A stretch of DNA of 64,000 nt, taken from CAZOZZ01 sp965247425 (GTDB lineage Bacteria > Acidobacteriota > Terriglobia > 20CM-2-55-15). A program made the translations under genes and the position numbers. Of the stretch, positions 8,325-17,653 are shown piece after piece (the first letter of the stretch is position 1; the number at the start of each line of letters is the position of its first letter). The stretch covers positions 2,542,001 to 2,606,000 of the forward strand of contig OZ252023.1 in the NCBI GenBank assembly GCA_965247425.1. Direction: 5' to 3'. The notes beneath the pieces were generated by a model, which did not search any database, had not been told where the DNA came from, and worked only from the letters and a program-made list of their open reading frames with translations.

Positions 8325-8407
8325 ACCACTGGCGGATTGCGAGCCACGGTTTTATCCACTATATTAGCGGCGTCGAAGAATCCGACGGGCGCTACACAAG
8401 GAGACTT

Positions 8408-8632
8408 ATGTCCAATTTCTTCAGGATACCGACTGGGGACCTTTGGTACCTGATTGGTTTGATTGCATTTTCCGCTGTCGCTTTCATGCCCTTCTGGCGA
8501 GAGATGACTGTGGCCGGCATGTCGGTCTTCGGCTGGTTGATGGCGGTCCTCATGGTTCTGTCTCCCGGTATCGCTCTCGTTCGTTTCGTGCAAGCCGAGA
8601 AGGTCCGGCGGGCTTCGGGGAAAAAACGATGA
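8408..8632 (+). CDS. Small two-helix membrane protein paired with symporter
   Basis: The 74-residue protein has two hydrophobic segments (about 11-30 and 36-60) and a basic tail. Its stop overlaps the start of the following symporter in an ATGA arrangement. Small membrane partners precede several solute:sodium symporters (for example YhdT with PanF), so a stability or assembly role is plausible but not shown. An AAGGAG lies upstream of the start. Confidence 0.75.
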   Translation: MSNFFRIPTGDLWYLIGLIAFSAVAFMPFWREMTVAGMSVFGWLMAVLMVLSPGIALVRFVQAEKVRRASGKKR

Positions 8633-10074
8633 TCATCGAACGCGTGCTCACGGTCTTGTATCTGTTCGGTTGTATCGGCGTGGGAGTGTACGCATCCCGT
8701 AAGGTCGCAGCCTCGGCGTCCGAATACTGGGTGGCGGGCCGTCGGATCGGCCCGTTCGTCAACAGCATGGCGATAATGGCCGCTCTGGCCAGTGGAGGAT
8801 CCATCATCGGGGTCATGGGCCTCGCCTACGCTCAGGGGATTCCGGCCACGCTGGCGTTGTTTACGGGAGCGATCGTGGGATTTCCGATGGCGGCGATCCT
8901 GGTGGCGGCCCCTCTTCGAAAGTTCGGAAAATTCACGATCAGCGATTTTCTGTCGTTTCGTTACCCTCACCCGATTGTCCGGTACATGGTACCGATACTG
9001 ATCGTCGTCACATTCACAGCCTACATCGTGGCCCAGATGAAGGCCGCGGGTATCACCGCCGAAGCCCTGCTCGGCATCCCCTACGTCACCGCGCTCACGC
9101 TGGCGACCCTGGTCTTCATCACCTACGTCTCGGTTGGCGGCATGATCGCCATCACGTGGACGGATGTGTTTCAGGGAACCCTCATGCTGATGGTGATTCT
9201 CGGGGCCGCCGCCGTGCTGATCATGAAGGTGGGATCCCCACTTGAGATGATGAGGCAGGCGACCGTCGCTTCGCCCGAACTTGGGTTGATGGGCGCCGAC
9301 CAGCCAGTCACAAGCTATCTCGGATCGTTCGTGATATGGGCCGCCGCCATATCGGTCATCCCTCACATCGTGATGCGCGTCTTCACCGCAAAGGATTCGC
9401 GCGGAGCCAAGCTGTCGCTGAATCTGTCCATGGTCGTCTATGCGGTCATGATCCTGGCCGCGGTTCTGGCCATCGTCCCCGTAGGCAAGATGAACTTTCC
9501 CGGCCTCGAGAACGCCGACATGGTGTTTCTCAGGGTGATGGAGACCGAGTTCCACCCGATTTTCAGGGGCATCGCCGTGGCCGCGGTCCTGGCGGCCGTG
9601 ATGTCAACGACCGACGCGCTGCTCCTGGCATGCAGTTCCGCAATCGCGCATGATCTGCTGGGCAACTTCCTTAACCGCAGGCTCAGCCAGAAGGGGGTTC
9701 ACTGGGTCACGGTCGGCGTGGCCTGGGTCGTTGGCCTCACTGCGATGTTCCTGGCCTACAACCCACCCGCCCTGATTACGGAGTTCTACACCATAGCCAT
9801 CGGATTGCTCAGCGGCGGGCTGTTTGTACCGGTCGTGGCGGGGCTCTGGTGGAAGAAGGCGAATCTCGCCGGAGGCACGGCGGCGCTCGTAGTCGGGGTC
9901 CTGGCCTATGTGATCGTACAGTTCGAACTCGTCATGACATTTCCGGCCGGATCGGCCATTCTCATTTCCCTCCCGGCCAGCGCCGTCGCAATGTGGATGG
10001 GAGGTCAGTTCGGAACAGCCGAGACGACGGAAATGATTGACACGATCGCCGAACTGCACGTCGAAGAAAGCTAG
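8629..10074 (+). CDS. Sodium:solute symporter (SSS family)
   Basis: The 481-residue product starts at the ATG at 8629 that overlaps the preceding stop. It shows about 13 hydrophobic segments and SSS signatures: EYWVAGRRIGPFVN near the first loop, a long GGMIAITWTDVFQGTLM segment and MSTTDALLLACSS. Family members import acetate, pantothenate, proline or sugars with sodium. The similarity pattern is closest to the ActP/PanF branch, but substrate cannot be assigned. Confidence 0.9.
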   Translation: MIIERVLTVLYLFGCIGVGVYASRKVAASASEYWVAGRRIGPFVNSMAIMAALASGGSIIGVMGLAYAQGIPATLALFTGAIVGFPMAAILVAAPLRKFGKFTISDFLSFRYPHPIVRYMVPILIVVTFTAYIVAQMKAAGITAEALLGIPYVTALTLATLVFITYVSVGGMIAITWTDVFQGTLMLMVILGAAAVLIMKVGSPLEMMRQATVASPELGLMGADQPVTSYLGSFVIWAAAISVIPHIVMRVFTAKDSRGAKLSLNLSMVVYAVMILAAVLAIVPVGKMNFPGLENADMVFLRVMETEFHPIFRGIAVAAVLAAVMSTTDALLLACSSAIAHDLLGNFLNRRLSQKGVHWVTVGVAWVVGLTAMFLAYNPPALITEFYTIAIGLLSGGLFVPVVAGLWWKKANLAGGTAALVVGVLAYVIVQFELVMTFPAGSAILISLPASAVAMWMGGQFGTAETTEMIDTIAELHVEES

Positions 10075-10078
10075 AGCA

Positions 10079-10632
10079 ATGAAGAAACGCATTCCTTGTC
10101 TCCTGCTGACCCTCTTGATCTTTTCTTCTGAAAGCGTGGCCGACGAGATTACGCTCAGGAACGGCGATCGAGTCACTGGAGCGATCGTGGGACTCGAAGG
10201 TGGTGAGATCGAGATCCAGTCGGAGCTGCTCGGCGCCTTGACCGCGGACTGGGAGGACATCGAGGGCCTGCGATCGGACAACGCGTTCTACGTTCGGCTG
10301 TCCGACGCCCGGCTCCTTGTCGGATCGCTGGCGTTGAACCCGAACACTCTGGAGATCCGAACCGGGGAGACGGGAATCATCGAAGTCCCGACCGGTCTGA
10401 TCGAGTCGATCCGGTCAGCGGAACAGCACGAGCTCTTTCAGTCACGCAGCGAACGTCTGGAAAACCCGGGGCTCACCGATTTCTGGTCCGGAGCCGTCGA
10501 CGCCGCTCTCAGCGCCACTTCGGGCAACGCCGACACAACTGCCTTGAACGTCGGAGTACAGGCGGCACGGACAACGGAGGACAACCAGTTCAGCGCCTAT
10601 CTGACGACAATCTTCGCGGACAACTCGACTAG
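10079..10632 (+). pseudogene. DUF481-like outer-membrane protein, 5' part (interrupted by IS1380)
   Basis: The frame starts at ATG 10079 with a signal peptide, four bases after the symporter. Repeated LRNGDRVTGAI- and LVGSL-type segments fit the N-terminus of DUF481-like proteins before their beta-barrel. It is cut at CTAG (10629-10632) by an insertion element. Joining this half to the half at 12371 through one CTAG copy keeps the frame (DNSTSGQSVTT), so the gene was intact before insertion. Confidence 0.8.
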
Positions 10633-12370
10633 CCCGGATGGATCACCAATCGGAGAATCGATCGGTGTTCGGATACGAGAAGCGATTTGCGGCGAGACTT
10701 GGAGCTGAGAGTGAGCGAGCCGTGGACATTGGCGGATTTTGAGCCTGTGACACGGCGACATTTGGCGGGAGATCGGCATGAATGGGCGAGTGCAGGCAGG
10801 CCTCGCCGGGAGGCAGATGAGAGGCGCTGTTTTTCGGATCTGAAGGTTCGGTGTCGTCAGCAACGAAGCGGAATTGATTGCAGGTTTCTCACTATGAGAG
10901 CAAAGACGTCGGCATAGGGATAGGCCTCCGACATCGAGATCCAGACGTTGCGGACCGTGAGGCGGATACGCGCACCGATCTTAAGAAGCTTCAGACGGAT
11001 GGTTCCGCATTGGGCATGGGCCATCGCGGTATCTTTGAGACCGAGACGACGCAACGCCTGCATAAGCATGTAGGCGGCTGAGGACAGATACAGTCGGAGC
11101 TGATTGGCGCGCATGGTTCCCGCACTGGTGCGGTCGGCAAATAGATCCAGTTGCTGTTCTTTGATCCGGTTCTCCATGTCGCCGCGTGCGCAATAGAAAT
11201 CTTCGTAGAGCGCTTGGGCTCCGAGTCGTTCCGGTGGCAGTGAGGTCACCACGAATCGGGGATTGGCGCCCTTGGCCAGGAACTCGGCTTTGCCAACAAC
11301 GCGACGAGTGCGGCTCCAGCTCTTTCGAGTCCGGTACAGGAAATCCTTAAACACTCGTGCCGATTTCCCAGTGGTCTGAAACTCCGCTTCAGCCTGAATC
11401 ATCTGGTCAGCGATCTCTCGCTTGAGGCGGTCGTTCTTGGCCAACCCCATCACATAATCGACCTGGTGGGTTTCACACCAGTCCAGTAATGCATCCCGGC
11501 AGAATCCGGAATCGGCCCGAATGATGATCGACACGTCCGGCCAGCTCTGACGGATCTGGCCGACGATACGTTCCAATTCATCGACTGATCCTGCCGCCCC
11601 ATCGATATTGGACGGGCGCAGCCGAGCGCACAACAGATGCTCTCCACAGAAGATGTACAAGGGCAGATAGCAGTAGTTGCGGTAGTAGCCGTGAAAGAAC
11701 CGGCCTTCCTGTTGACCATGGATCGGATCATCGGTCGCGTCCAGATCCAGAACGATCTCTTCGGGCGCCGTGTTGTCATGGGCTGCCACAAACGCATCGA
11801 CCATCCAACGATCGATCTTGTCCCCATCCATAGCGATCTTCTTGTACCGCTCCTGGTCGCCGACTTCGGCGCCGGTCAACTCCAATCGGTTTAGCGTGCT
11901 CTTGCCCGCCAACGCCTTTCCCCAGTCGCCGGCCTGTCGTCGATTCGTTCCCAGCGGATCCGCTTTGTCCACCGCCAACGCAAGCATCGGGTCGGTCCGT
12001 AACTGATCGTGATCGTTCAGGTCTTCATATCCCAGGCACAGCCCGTAGACCCGCTGTCCCAACAGCTCCTTCACGGTGTGTTCGATCAACCGTTGGTCGC
12101 GATGATCGCTAAAACACCCCGCCAATCCATCGATCAAACCGGTCCGCTTTTCGACTTCACGCAGCAGCAGAACTCCAGCGTCAGACGTGATCTTGCCGCC
12201 GTCGAAACGCGCCTTCATTTTTCGTTGAAGAAGTCCGTGAAATTCGAACGTGGTTTGTTTACACTCTGTACTCATAAGGGCCGCCTCCGTTTGGTTTCTG
12301 AACCGTTCTCGACAAACGATTTATGCCAAACAGGGCGGCCTTTTCTGGTCCTTTCGGTGATTTATGCGGG
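10633..12370. mobile_element. IS1380-family insertion sequence, copy 1
   Basis: The 1738-bp element has imperfect inverted ends (CCCGGATGGATCACC and CCCGCATAAATCACC, read inward). It is flanked by a CTAG duplication at 10629-10632 and 12371-12374. It carries one transposase gene on the minus strand. A second copy of identical length lies at 53455-55192, so the element has moved recently. Confidence 0.95.
10857..12275 (-). CDS. IS1380-family transposase (copy 1)
   Basis: The 472-residue DDE transposase shows the IS1380 pattern: an N-terminal FDGGKITSDAGVLLLREVE segment, LDLDATDDPIHGQQEG for the first catalytic Asp, IIRADSGFCRD for the second, and a C-terminal region RGDMENRIKEQ with the Glu. 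It is full length for the family and has no internal stop, so the element may be active. It reads opposite to the interrupted host gene. Confidence 0.95.
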   Translation of the reverse strand: MSTECKQTTFEFHGLLQRKMKARFDGGKITSDAGVLLLREVEKRTGLIDGLAGCFSDHRDQRLIEHTVKELLGQRVYGLCLGYEDLNDHDQLRTDPMLALAVDKADPLGTNRRQAGDWGKALAGKSTLNRLELTGAEVGDQERYKKIAMDGDKIDRWMVDAFVAAHDNTAPEEIVLDLDATDDPIHGQQEGRFFHGYYRNYCYLPLYIFCGEHLLCARLRPSNIDGAAGSVDELERIVGQIRQSWPDVSIIIRADSGFCRDALLDWCETHQVDYVMGLAKNDRLKREIADQMIQAEAEFQTTGKSARVFKDFLYRTRKSWSRTRRVVGKAEFLAKGANPRFVVTSLPPERLGAQALYEDFYCARGDMENRIKEQQLDLFADRTSAGTMRANQLRLYLSSAAYMLMQALRRLGLKDTAMAHAQCGTIRLKLLKIGARIRLTVRNVWISMSEAYPYADVFALIVRNLQSIPLRC

Positions 12371-12927
12371 CTAGCGGTCAGTCCGTCACGACAGCCCATG
12401 CCATCCGCGGAGGTTCCCGGTACGAGATCCGCCTGAACGACCGGCTTTTCACGTTCGGATTCACGGATCTGGAGTTCGATCGGTTTCAGGATCTGGATCT
12501 GCGGCTGGTGCTGGGAGGAGGACTCGGGTTCGATTTGATCGAAACCCCTCGATCGTCGCTCGAAATCTTTGGCGGCGCCTCGTCGAACCAGGAGTACTTC
12601 GGGAGCGGACTGGAAAGGAAATCGGCGGAGTCGGTCTTCGGAGAGGACCTGTCGTATCAGCTCACAAGCCTGACGTCGATAGCCCAACGCCTGGCTGTGT
12701 TCCCAAACATGAGTGACGCCGGGGAATTCCGCCTCACCTTCGATACAACCGCCGTAACCCGCCTGAACGACTGGCTCAGCTGGCAGGTGACCGTCAGCGA
12801 CCGTTTTCTGAGCAACCCGACCCCGGGGAAGAAACAGAACGACATGTTGTTCACCACTGGAATCCGGATCGAAGCGGGGGGTGGTGCCCTTCGCGGGTCG
12901 AGTCCCGGGGCGATCACGATAAACTGA
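12371..12927 (+). pseudogene. DUF481-like outer-membrane protein, 3' part
   Basis: This is the C-terminal beta-barrel half of the gene starting at 10079. It continues in frame after the CTAG duplication and ends at TGA 12927. Alternating hydrophobic strands (for example FTFGFTDLEF and LDLRLVLGGGLGFDLI) are typical of DUF481 barrels. Without its own start and signal peptide it is not expected to make a functional protein. Confidence 0.8.
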
Positions 12928-12935
12928 AGGGCGGA

Positions 12936-13019
12936 GACGCAGAGGCGCAAAGACGCAAAGTGTGTTTTCTGTCTGGAGATTCAGACAAATCCTGCTTTGC
13001 GTCTTTGCGCCTCTGCGTC
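12936..13019. repeat. Interspersed palindrome (type GACGCAGAGGCGCAAAGACG), copy 1
   Basis: Two 25-base perfectly inverted arms (12936-12960 and 12995-13019) enclose 34 bases between the convergent DUF481 remnant and the P1 peptidase. Related palindromes are at 15543-15673 and 37733-37818. A long RNA hairpin would form, useful as a terminator; the spread suggests a REP-like mobile palindrome. Confidence 0.8.
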
Positions 13020-13033
13020 GAAATTCCCTGCCC

Positions 13034-14170
13034 CTACCGGAGTGCGTTATATTTTCGGAGAATCTCCAACGTGCGCTCGATGGGGAGGGCTTCGACGGTC
13101 CTGCCGTTTCCGGTTGTCGTGGTGGCTTTGAACAAGGAGTTGTAGATCGCTTCTTCGGTCGCCTCGATGACTGCGAGGAACAGGGGGGACATCCTGTTGT
13201 TGGAGAGCAACGGGGCGGGTTCGCGGACCGTTGAAAACGCGATGATGTAGTCGCCGCTTCCGTTGGTCGAGGCGGAGCCGGTTCGTCCCAGGCCCAGCAT
13301 GGCCCGCGCTGCGAGCCTCTTGAGGTTCCGGTTCTCGATTGGAGCGTCGGTTCCAACGACGATGATGACCGACCCATCGGCGTTGTCCTCGGCACCGCCC
13401 TGGCTTCCCTCGATCTGATTCCTGAGGTAGTACTGACCCAGTTCTTCCCCGACCGGCGCGCCGTTGATCGTCAGGACACCGCCAAAGTTGGTCTGGACCA
13501 GAACACCCACGGTGAATCCGCCCAGGTCCGCGGGCAGCCGCCGGGAGGATGTCCCGATACCGCCCTTGAATCCAAAAGCTACCGTCCCCGTGCCGGCGCC
13601 CAGGGCTCCCTCGCCCACAGGCCCCGTTGTCGCTCCTCGAATGGCGTTAGCAACGTCTTCGGAGGTAATGTGACGGCCGCGTATGTCATTCAGCCCACCG
13701 TCGTTGGTCTCTCCAACCAATGGGTTGATCGACCGCACGTTTTCGTTGCCCGGCAGTGCGAGCATGTAATCCATCACGGCGTCGGCCACTCGTGGAACCG
13801 CAAGCGTGGACGTCAAGAGGATGGGCGTTTCGATTTCACCCAACTCGTTCACCTGCGTCGATCCGGCCAACTTCCCGAAAGCATTGCCGATGAAGACCGC
13901 GCCCGGCACTTTCTGGCGGAAGATATTCCCTTCATGCGGCAGGATCGCCGTCACGCCCGTACGGACATCGTCTCCCCGGACAATCGTCGTATGACCCACA
14001 GCCACGCCCTCGACATCAGTGATGCCGTTGAGAGGCCCCGGAGACAGCACGCCCGGCCGGATACCGGCCTCACGCACCCGCGGCCTGTCATTCTCTTGTG
14101 CTGGCGCCTCACTCCACAGGAAACCTGCAATGAAGAGATACGTGATCAAGCCCGCAACGGATCGTTTCAT
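13034..14170 (-). CDS. P1 family peptidase (DmpA/L-aminopeptidase-like), secreted
   Basis: From the ATG at 14170 (GGAGG six bases upstream) the product is 378 residues with a signal peptide ending near APAQE. P1 peptidases are N-terminal nucleophile hydrolases that cleave themselves before a Ser. GITDVEGVAVGHTT and the NADGSVIIVVGTDAPI segment, with the Gly-Ser autocleavage site, are visible. They release N-terminal amino acids, some including D- or beta-amino acids. Length matches the family. Confidence 0.9.
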   Translation of the reverse strand: MKRSVAGLITYLFIAGFLWSEAPAQENDRPRVREAGIRPGVLSPGPLNGITDVEGVAVGHTTIVRGDDVRTGVTAILPHEGNIFRQKVPGAVFIGNAFGKLAGSTQVNELGEIETPILLTSTLAVPRVADAVMDYMLALPGNENVRSINPLVGETNDGGLNDIRGRHITSEDVANAIRGATTGPVGEGALGAGTGTVAFGFKGGIGTSSRRLPADLGGFTVGVLVQTNFGGVLTINGAPVGEELGQYYLRNQIEGSQGGAEDNADGSVIIVVGTDAPIENRNLKRLAARAMLGLGRTGSASTNGSGDYIIAFSTVREPAPLLSNNRMSPLFLAVIEATEEAIYNSLFKATTTTGNGRTVEALPIERTLEILRKYNALR

Positions 14171-14220
14171 AGGTGCCTCCAAGCAACGGTAGAGCCACAC
14201 ATTATCGCACGCGAAACGAT

Positions 14221-14377
14221 TCTAATTCGGGGACTGAGGCGAAACTCAGTTAACGCAGAGATGCAATGGTAGCTGTGGCAATTTGGAATAGTTCTAATTC
14301 GGGGACGGAGGAACAATTCGATTCACAAGGAACTACGATAGGAGTGGTGGTAATTACGCCTCCGTCCCCGAATTAGA
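14221..14377. repeat. REP-like repeat TCTAATTCGGGGAC, three copies
   Basis: Direct copies start at 14221 and 14293, and an inverted copy at 14359-14377 pairs with 14293-14311 over 19 bases (TCTAATTCGGGGACGGAGG). Such palindromes with an AATTCGGGGAC core are typical of REP elements spread by REP-associated Y1 transposases; none is seen in the window. The following 240 bases up to 14618 hold no convincing gene. Confidence 0.6.
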
Positions 14378-14618
14378 CGTTGTTCATCAGGGTCGTTTTT
14401 GAGGGTATTGAGGCTCACGCGATGATGGTTGTCTTGACCGACGGACGACAAATTCCGGGATCCGGAGACCACTGTGCCCGAGGGTTCCGACAACATGGGG
14501 CCATCTGGGTCGCGCCGTCCGACACCAAGCATCGATGTCGTCAGGCACCCTGCATCCGGCCCCATGGAACCCGTGACCTGGCACTACCAAGTGCGGCCAC
14601 AGGCTGTTTACTACGTCC

Positions 14619-15326
14619 TTATCCGACGGTTGCGGCCGCCTTCTCCCCGACGATGACACCGTCGAACAAGTTGACGATTCGCTCGGCACGCTCGGCGTAA
14701 CGTGGATCATGCGTCACGATGCAGATCGTGGAGCCGTCACGGTGAAGTTCCTCGAGCAACGACATGGTGGCTTCGCCGTTCTTCGAGTCGAGGTTCCCCG
14801 TCGGCTCGTCGGCCAGCAGAATCGACGGCTTTCCGCCCAACGCCCGGGCAACGGCAACGCGCTGCTGTTGACCACCACTGAGCTGAGAGGGATAGTGCTT
14901 GACCCGATGGGCCATCTCTACGCGATCGAGAGCTTCCATCACTCGCTGCTTGCGCTCCGAACTCGGCATGCCCCGATAGATCAGCGGCAACTCGACGTTT
15001 TCAAACACGCTTAGGTCACCGATCAAGTTAAAGCTCTGGGAGATGAATCCGATCTCTCGATTGCGGATCCGGGCGCGTTCGGCAAGAGTCAGGTCGGCGA
15101 CGTGCTTCCCGTTGAGCCAATAGGTACCCTCGCTCGGCGTGTCGAGCAAGCCAAGGATCGACAGCAGGGTCGACTTCCCACATCCGGACGGACCCGACAT
15201 GGATATGTACTCCCCTGCACGAATCTCCATCTGAATCCCGGAAAGGGCGTGTGTTTCCACCTCGTCGGTATAAAAAATCTTCGTCACGTTGTCGAGTCGA
15301 ATCAGTTCCTGAGCTTGCTCGTTCAT
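14619..15326 (-). CDS. ABC transporter ATP-binding protein (LolD/MacB type)
   Basis: The 235-residue ATPase has Walker A GPSGCGKST, Q-loop SQSFNL, signature LSGGQQQR, Walker B ILLADEPTGNLDS and switch THD. The DEPTGNLD sequence and short length place it with LolCDE/MacB-type ATPases that drive lipoprotein release or efflux. No permease gene is adjacent, so its partner is unknown. Confidence 0.92.
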   Translation of the reverse strand: MNEQAQELIRLDNVTKIFYTDEVETHALSGIQMEIRAGEYISMSGPSGCGKSTLLSILGLLDTPSEGTYWLNGKHVADLTLAERARIRNREIGFISQSFNLIGDLSVFENVELPLIYRGMPSSERKQRVMEALDRVEMAHRVKHYPSQLSGGQQQRVAVARALGGKPSILLADEPTGNLDSKNGEATMSLLEELHRDGSTICIVTHDPRYAERAERIVNLFDGVIVGEKAAATVG

Positions 15327-15542
15327 GTCGTCTCCTGTTCCCGATTAGTTCATGGCGTGGGGGCTTCTTTGCTTTGCGCTTCCACCTCGAATACGCACCG
15401 GCCAGCCGAAAAGTTCAAAGAAATTTTCGCACCGCCTGACCTTATAGAAACGGTTTGGAGAGGTTTTGGTTACAAAAAAATTCGATGGGGAAGGGTTTGT
15501 CCGCCTGGACTGCAACCTCGATGCATGTTGGCAGGTGTTTTC

Positions 15543-15673
15543 GACGCAGAGTCGCAGAGACGCAGAGGGGATTGTTCTTCTACATTTCGGAAAACCGACC
15601 GGGCCAAGCAGGATTGTGAGAGTCGGGCGACCAGTGAACGAAAAAAGACTCTGCGTCTTTGCGCCTCTGCGTC
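15543..15673. repeat. Interspersed palindrome, copy 2
   Basis: GACGCAGAGTCGCAGAGACGCAG at 15543 and the inverted GCGTCTTTGCGCCTCTGCGTC ending at 15673 are degenerate arms of the family seen at 12936, here with an 80-base interior. The rest of the 15327-15714 gap holds an AT-richer stretch near 15420-15490, a possible promoter region for the ABC gene; no frame is convincing. Confidence 0.7.
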
Positions 15674-15714
15674 GAATTCTCTGTGACGATCTACCGGGAA
15701 CGGAATGGGGCGGG

Positions 15715-17307
15715 TCAGTCTCCGGACGTCGAGTGCGTCACTTCGACGGCGGGCTCCTCACTTTTCGGCTTCGTGGGCGGATTTCCCTTCGAGTTGCGAT
15801 GAGCGACCCAGCCCTGCCGTAACAATTTGAGCAGGATCCGCCGGTTTTCAAACAGCAGACCCAGCCAGTCGCGCACGTTTCTCTGTGGAAAATAGATGCC
15901 ACGGAAGGCGAGTCGGGAAAAGAACATCACCGCGCGCTCGCTGAATGGGCGGTGCTCTATCGATTCATAGGCGATCGCGATGGCTTCGCTATCGTAGGAC
16001 CGGCGCCAGGCCGCATGGATCTCGCCTTCCACCTCGTCCACATCCATGTCTTTCGGTGTAAACGCCATCTTGAAGGGTTTAAAGTCCAGCCAATGCTTGG
16101 GCCGCGTCATACGACCCTCCTCCATCAGGCGATCGTACAAGGGTGTCGATGGGTAAGGCGTCAGAACGCTGAACACCGGCAGTCCCGGCGGCCAGGACCG
16201 GATGGCGGCTATCGTCCGATCGGCGACGCCGGGCTGATCGCCATCCATCCCGAAGATGAAAGACGTGATGGTGTAGACGCCCCGATCGCTCAGCCGCTTG
16301 ATGATAGGCCCGTATTCGTCGGGCTTGTTAAATCCCTTGTGAACGTCCTTGAGAGCCTGCGCGTCAATGGATTCCAGCCCAATGAAAATGAACTTCCCAC
16401 CGCTGTCCGAAATCAGGTCGAGTAGCTCCTGGTCCCGAAGCAGGTTGACGCTGATCTGGGCCACCCAGGGCATGACCGCGTCGCGCGCGATGATGTCGCG
16501 CATCAAGGATTTAGCTCGCTTAATATTGATCGCAAAGTTGTCGTCGACGAAAAACGCGAAGATCTGGCCGTTTTCGCGCTTTGCTCGTTCTTTCAGCCGC
16601 AGCATTTCGTCGACAACGCTGTCGTTCGTCCGAAAACGGATGGACTCCCCGAAGAAACCCGTGACAGTGCAGAAATCGCAACCGTACGGGCACCCACGGC
16701 CTGTTTCGATCGGAATGATGTACATGCTGTCCCACGGCATGATGCCGGCCCGCTTCAAGACGACATCCGCCCAGGAGGGAACACGGCTGAGCAGGTTGAA
16801 TTGCTCGAGATCCATGCTCTCCCAGGGTATAGCCGGATAGTCCTCCAGGGAGGGCTTCACATCCCTACCGTCAACGTCGGACGCGATGTAGACCTCTTCG
16901 AGTTCACCCCGTGCGGCGTCGGCCACGATCCTCGGCCAGGTTTCGTCGGCTTCTCCCAGCGCAACGGCATCCGCGTGCCGGGGTTGGCCATCCCGTCCGA
17001 GCGGTTCATCGGGCAACTCCGTCACATGCGGGCCACCCATCACAACCTTGGCACCGGCCCCGCGGATGGCATCCGCGATTTTGTAAGCAGCGGACGCACG
17101 GCGCGTCATCGTCCCGACGCCGGCCAACTCGATCTCGTTGTCTTTGACGAAACGGGCGACTTCCTCTTCAGAGAACGGTTGTGCGTTGGCGTCGATCAGG
17201 AAAACCTTATGCCCGGGTGGTGTGAGTGCCTGTAGGACGAACATCCACAGGTGGGGCATAAAGTTGCGGGTTACTCCGTTGTCGGGCGTGTACAGAAGGA
17301 TGTTCAT
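15715..17307 (-). CDS. B12-binding radical SAM protein
   Basis: The 530-residue protein has an N-terminal cobalamin-binding domain (MNILLYTPDNG to about 150, with VMGGPHVTELPDE) and a radical SAM domain with the cluster motif GCPYGCDFC near residue 210. The C-terminus has the ISVNLLRDQ and FIFGMDGD segments common to this group. Such enzymes act in methylation, hopanoid or lipid modification, among other reactions. No neighbour reveals the substrate. The extended C-terminus ends in a charged tail. Confidence 0.9.
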   Translation of the reverse strand: MNILLYTPDNGVTRNFMPHLWMFVLQALTPPGHKVFLIDANAQPFSEEEVARFVKDNEIELAGVGTMTRRASAAYKIADAIRGAGAKVVMGGPHVTELPDEPLGRDGQPRHADAVALGEADETWPRIVADAARGELEEVYIASDVDGRDVKPSLEDYPAIPWESMDLEQFNLLSRVPSWADVVLKRAGIMPWDSMYIIPIETGRGCPYGCDFCTVTGFFGESIRFRTNDSVVDEMLRLKERAKRENGQIFAFFVDDNFAINIKRAKSLMRDIIARDAVMPWVAQISVNLLRDQELLDLISDSGGKFIFIGLESIDAQALKDVHKGFNKPDEYGPIIKRLSDRGVYTITSFIFGMDGDQPGVADRTIAAIRSWPPGLPVFSVLTPYPSTPLYDRLMEEGRMTRPKHWLDFKPFKMAFTPKDMDVDEVEGEIHAAWRRSYDSEAIAIAYESIEHRPFSERAVMFFSRLAFRGIYFPQRNVRDWLGLLFENRRILLKLLRQGWVAHRNSKGNPPTKPKSEEPAVEVTHSTSGD

Positions 17308-17653
17308 ATGTTGTCTGGACTTCTTCTCCCTGGGGCCGGTCGGGGGGTTAATGTCGGCCTCGTGATGTCGAAGATCATTATGCAGGATAAACGTCAGAAA
17401 GTAATCAGGATAACGCCAGAATTATGCACCGCGTTGCTTCAAAACCCCACTTCCAACCCATGCTTCCAGCTATGATAAGCTCCAAACCTCAACATTCATA
17501 AGAAGACGCGGAGCACCACCGCGTGGCCGTTAGTTGTCTTCATCAGCGAGGGCGGACTCCAGGTCGGACGTGGGGCGGAGCGCAACGGTGCGGAAGACCG
17601 CGGACTCCCAGAGGGGAGTTGGCTGCTCTGTCTGTATCGAGAATGGGGACACC
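17308..17653. other. Divergent intergenic region, no gene seen
   Basis: This 346-base gap separates the divergent radical SAM and histidine kinase genes and should contain both promoters. An in-frame extension of the kinase to 17534 lacks a ribosome site and has unusual composition, so I do not count it as coding. No hairpin of note. Confidence 0.4.

Noticed and set aside
8392..9555. 387-codon minus-strand open frame opposite the symporter
   Set aside because: It is the antisense shadow of a clear SSS transporter, His/Arg/Gly-rich and without a family; GC-rich DNA keeps it open.
12259..13395. 378-codon minus-strand frame across IS end, barrel remnant and P1 peptidase 3' end
   Set aside because: It crosses an insertion boundary and a palindrome, and opposes recognised coding sequence.
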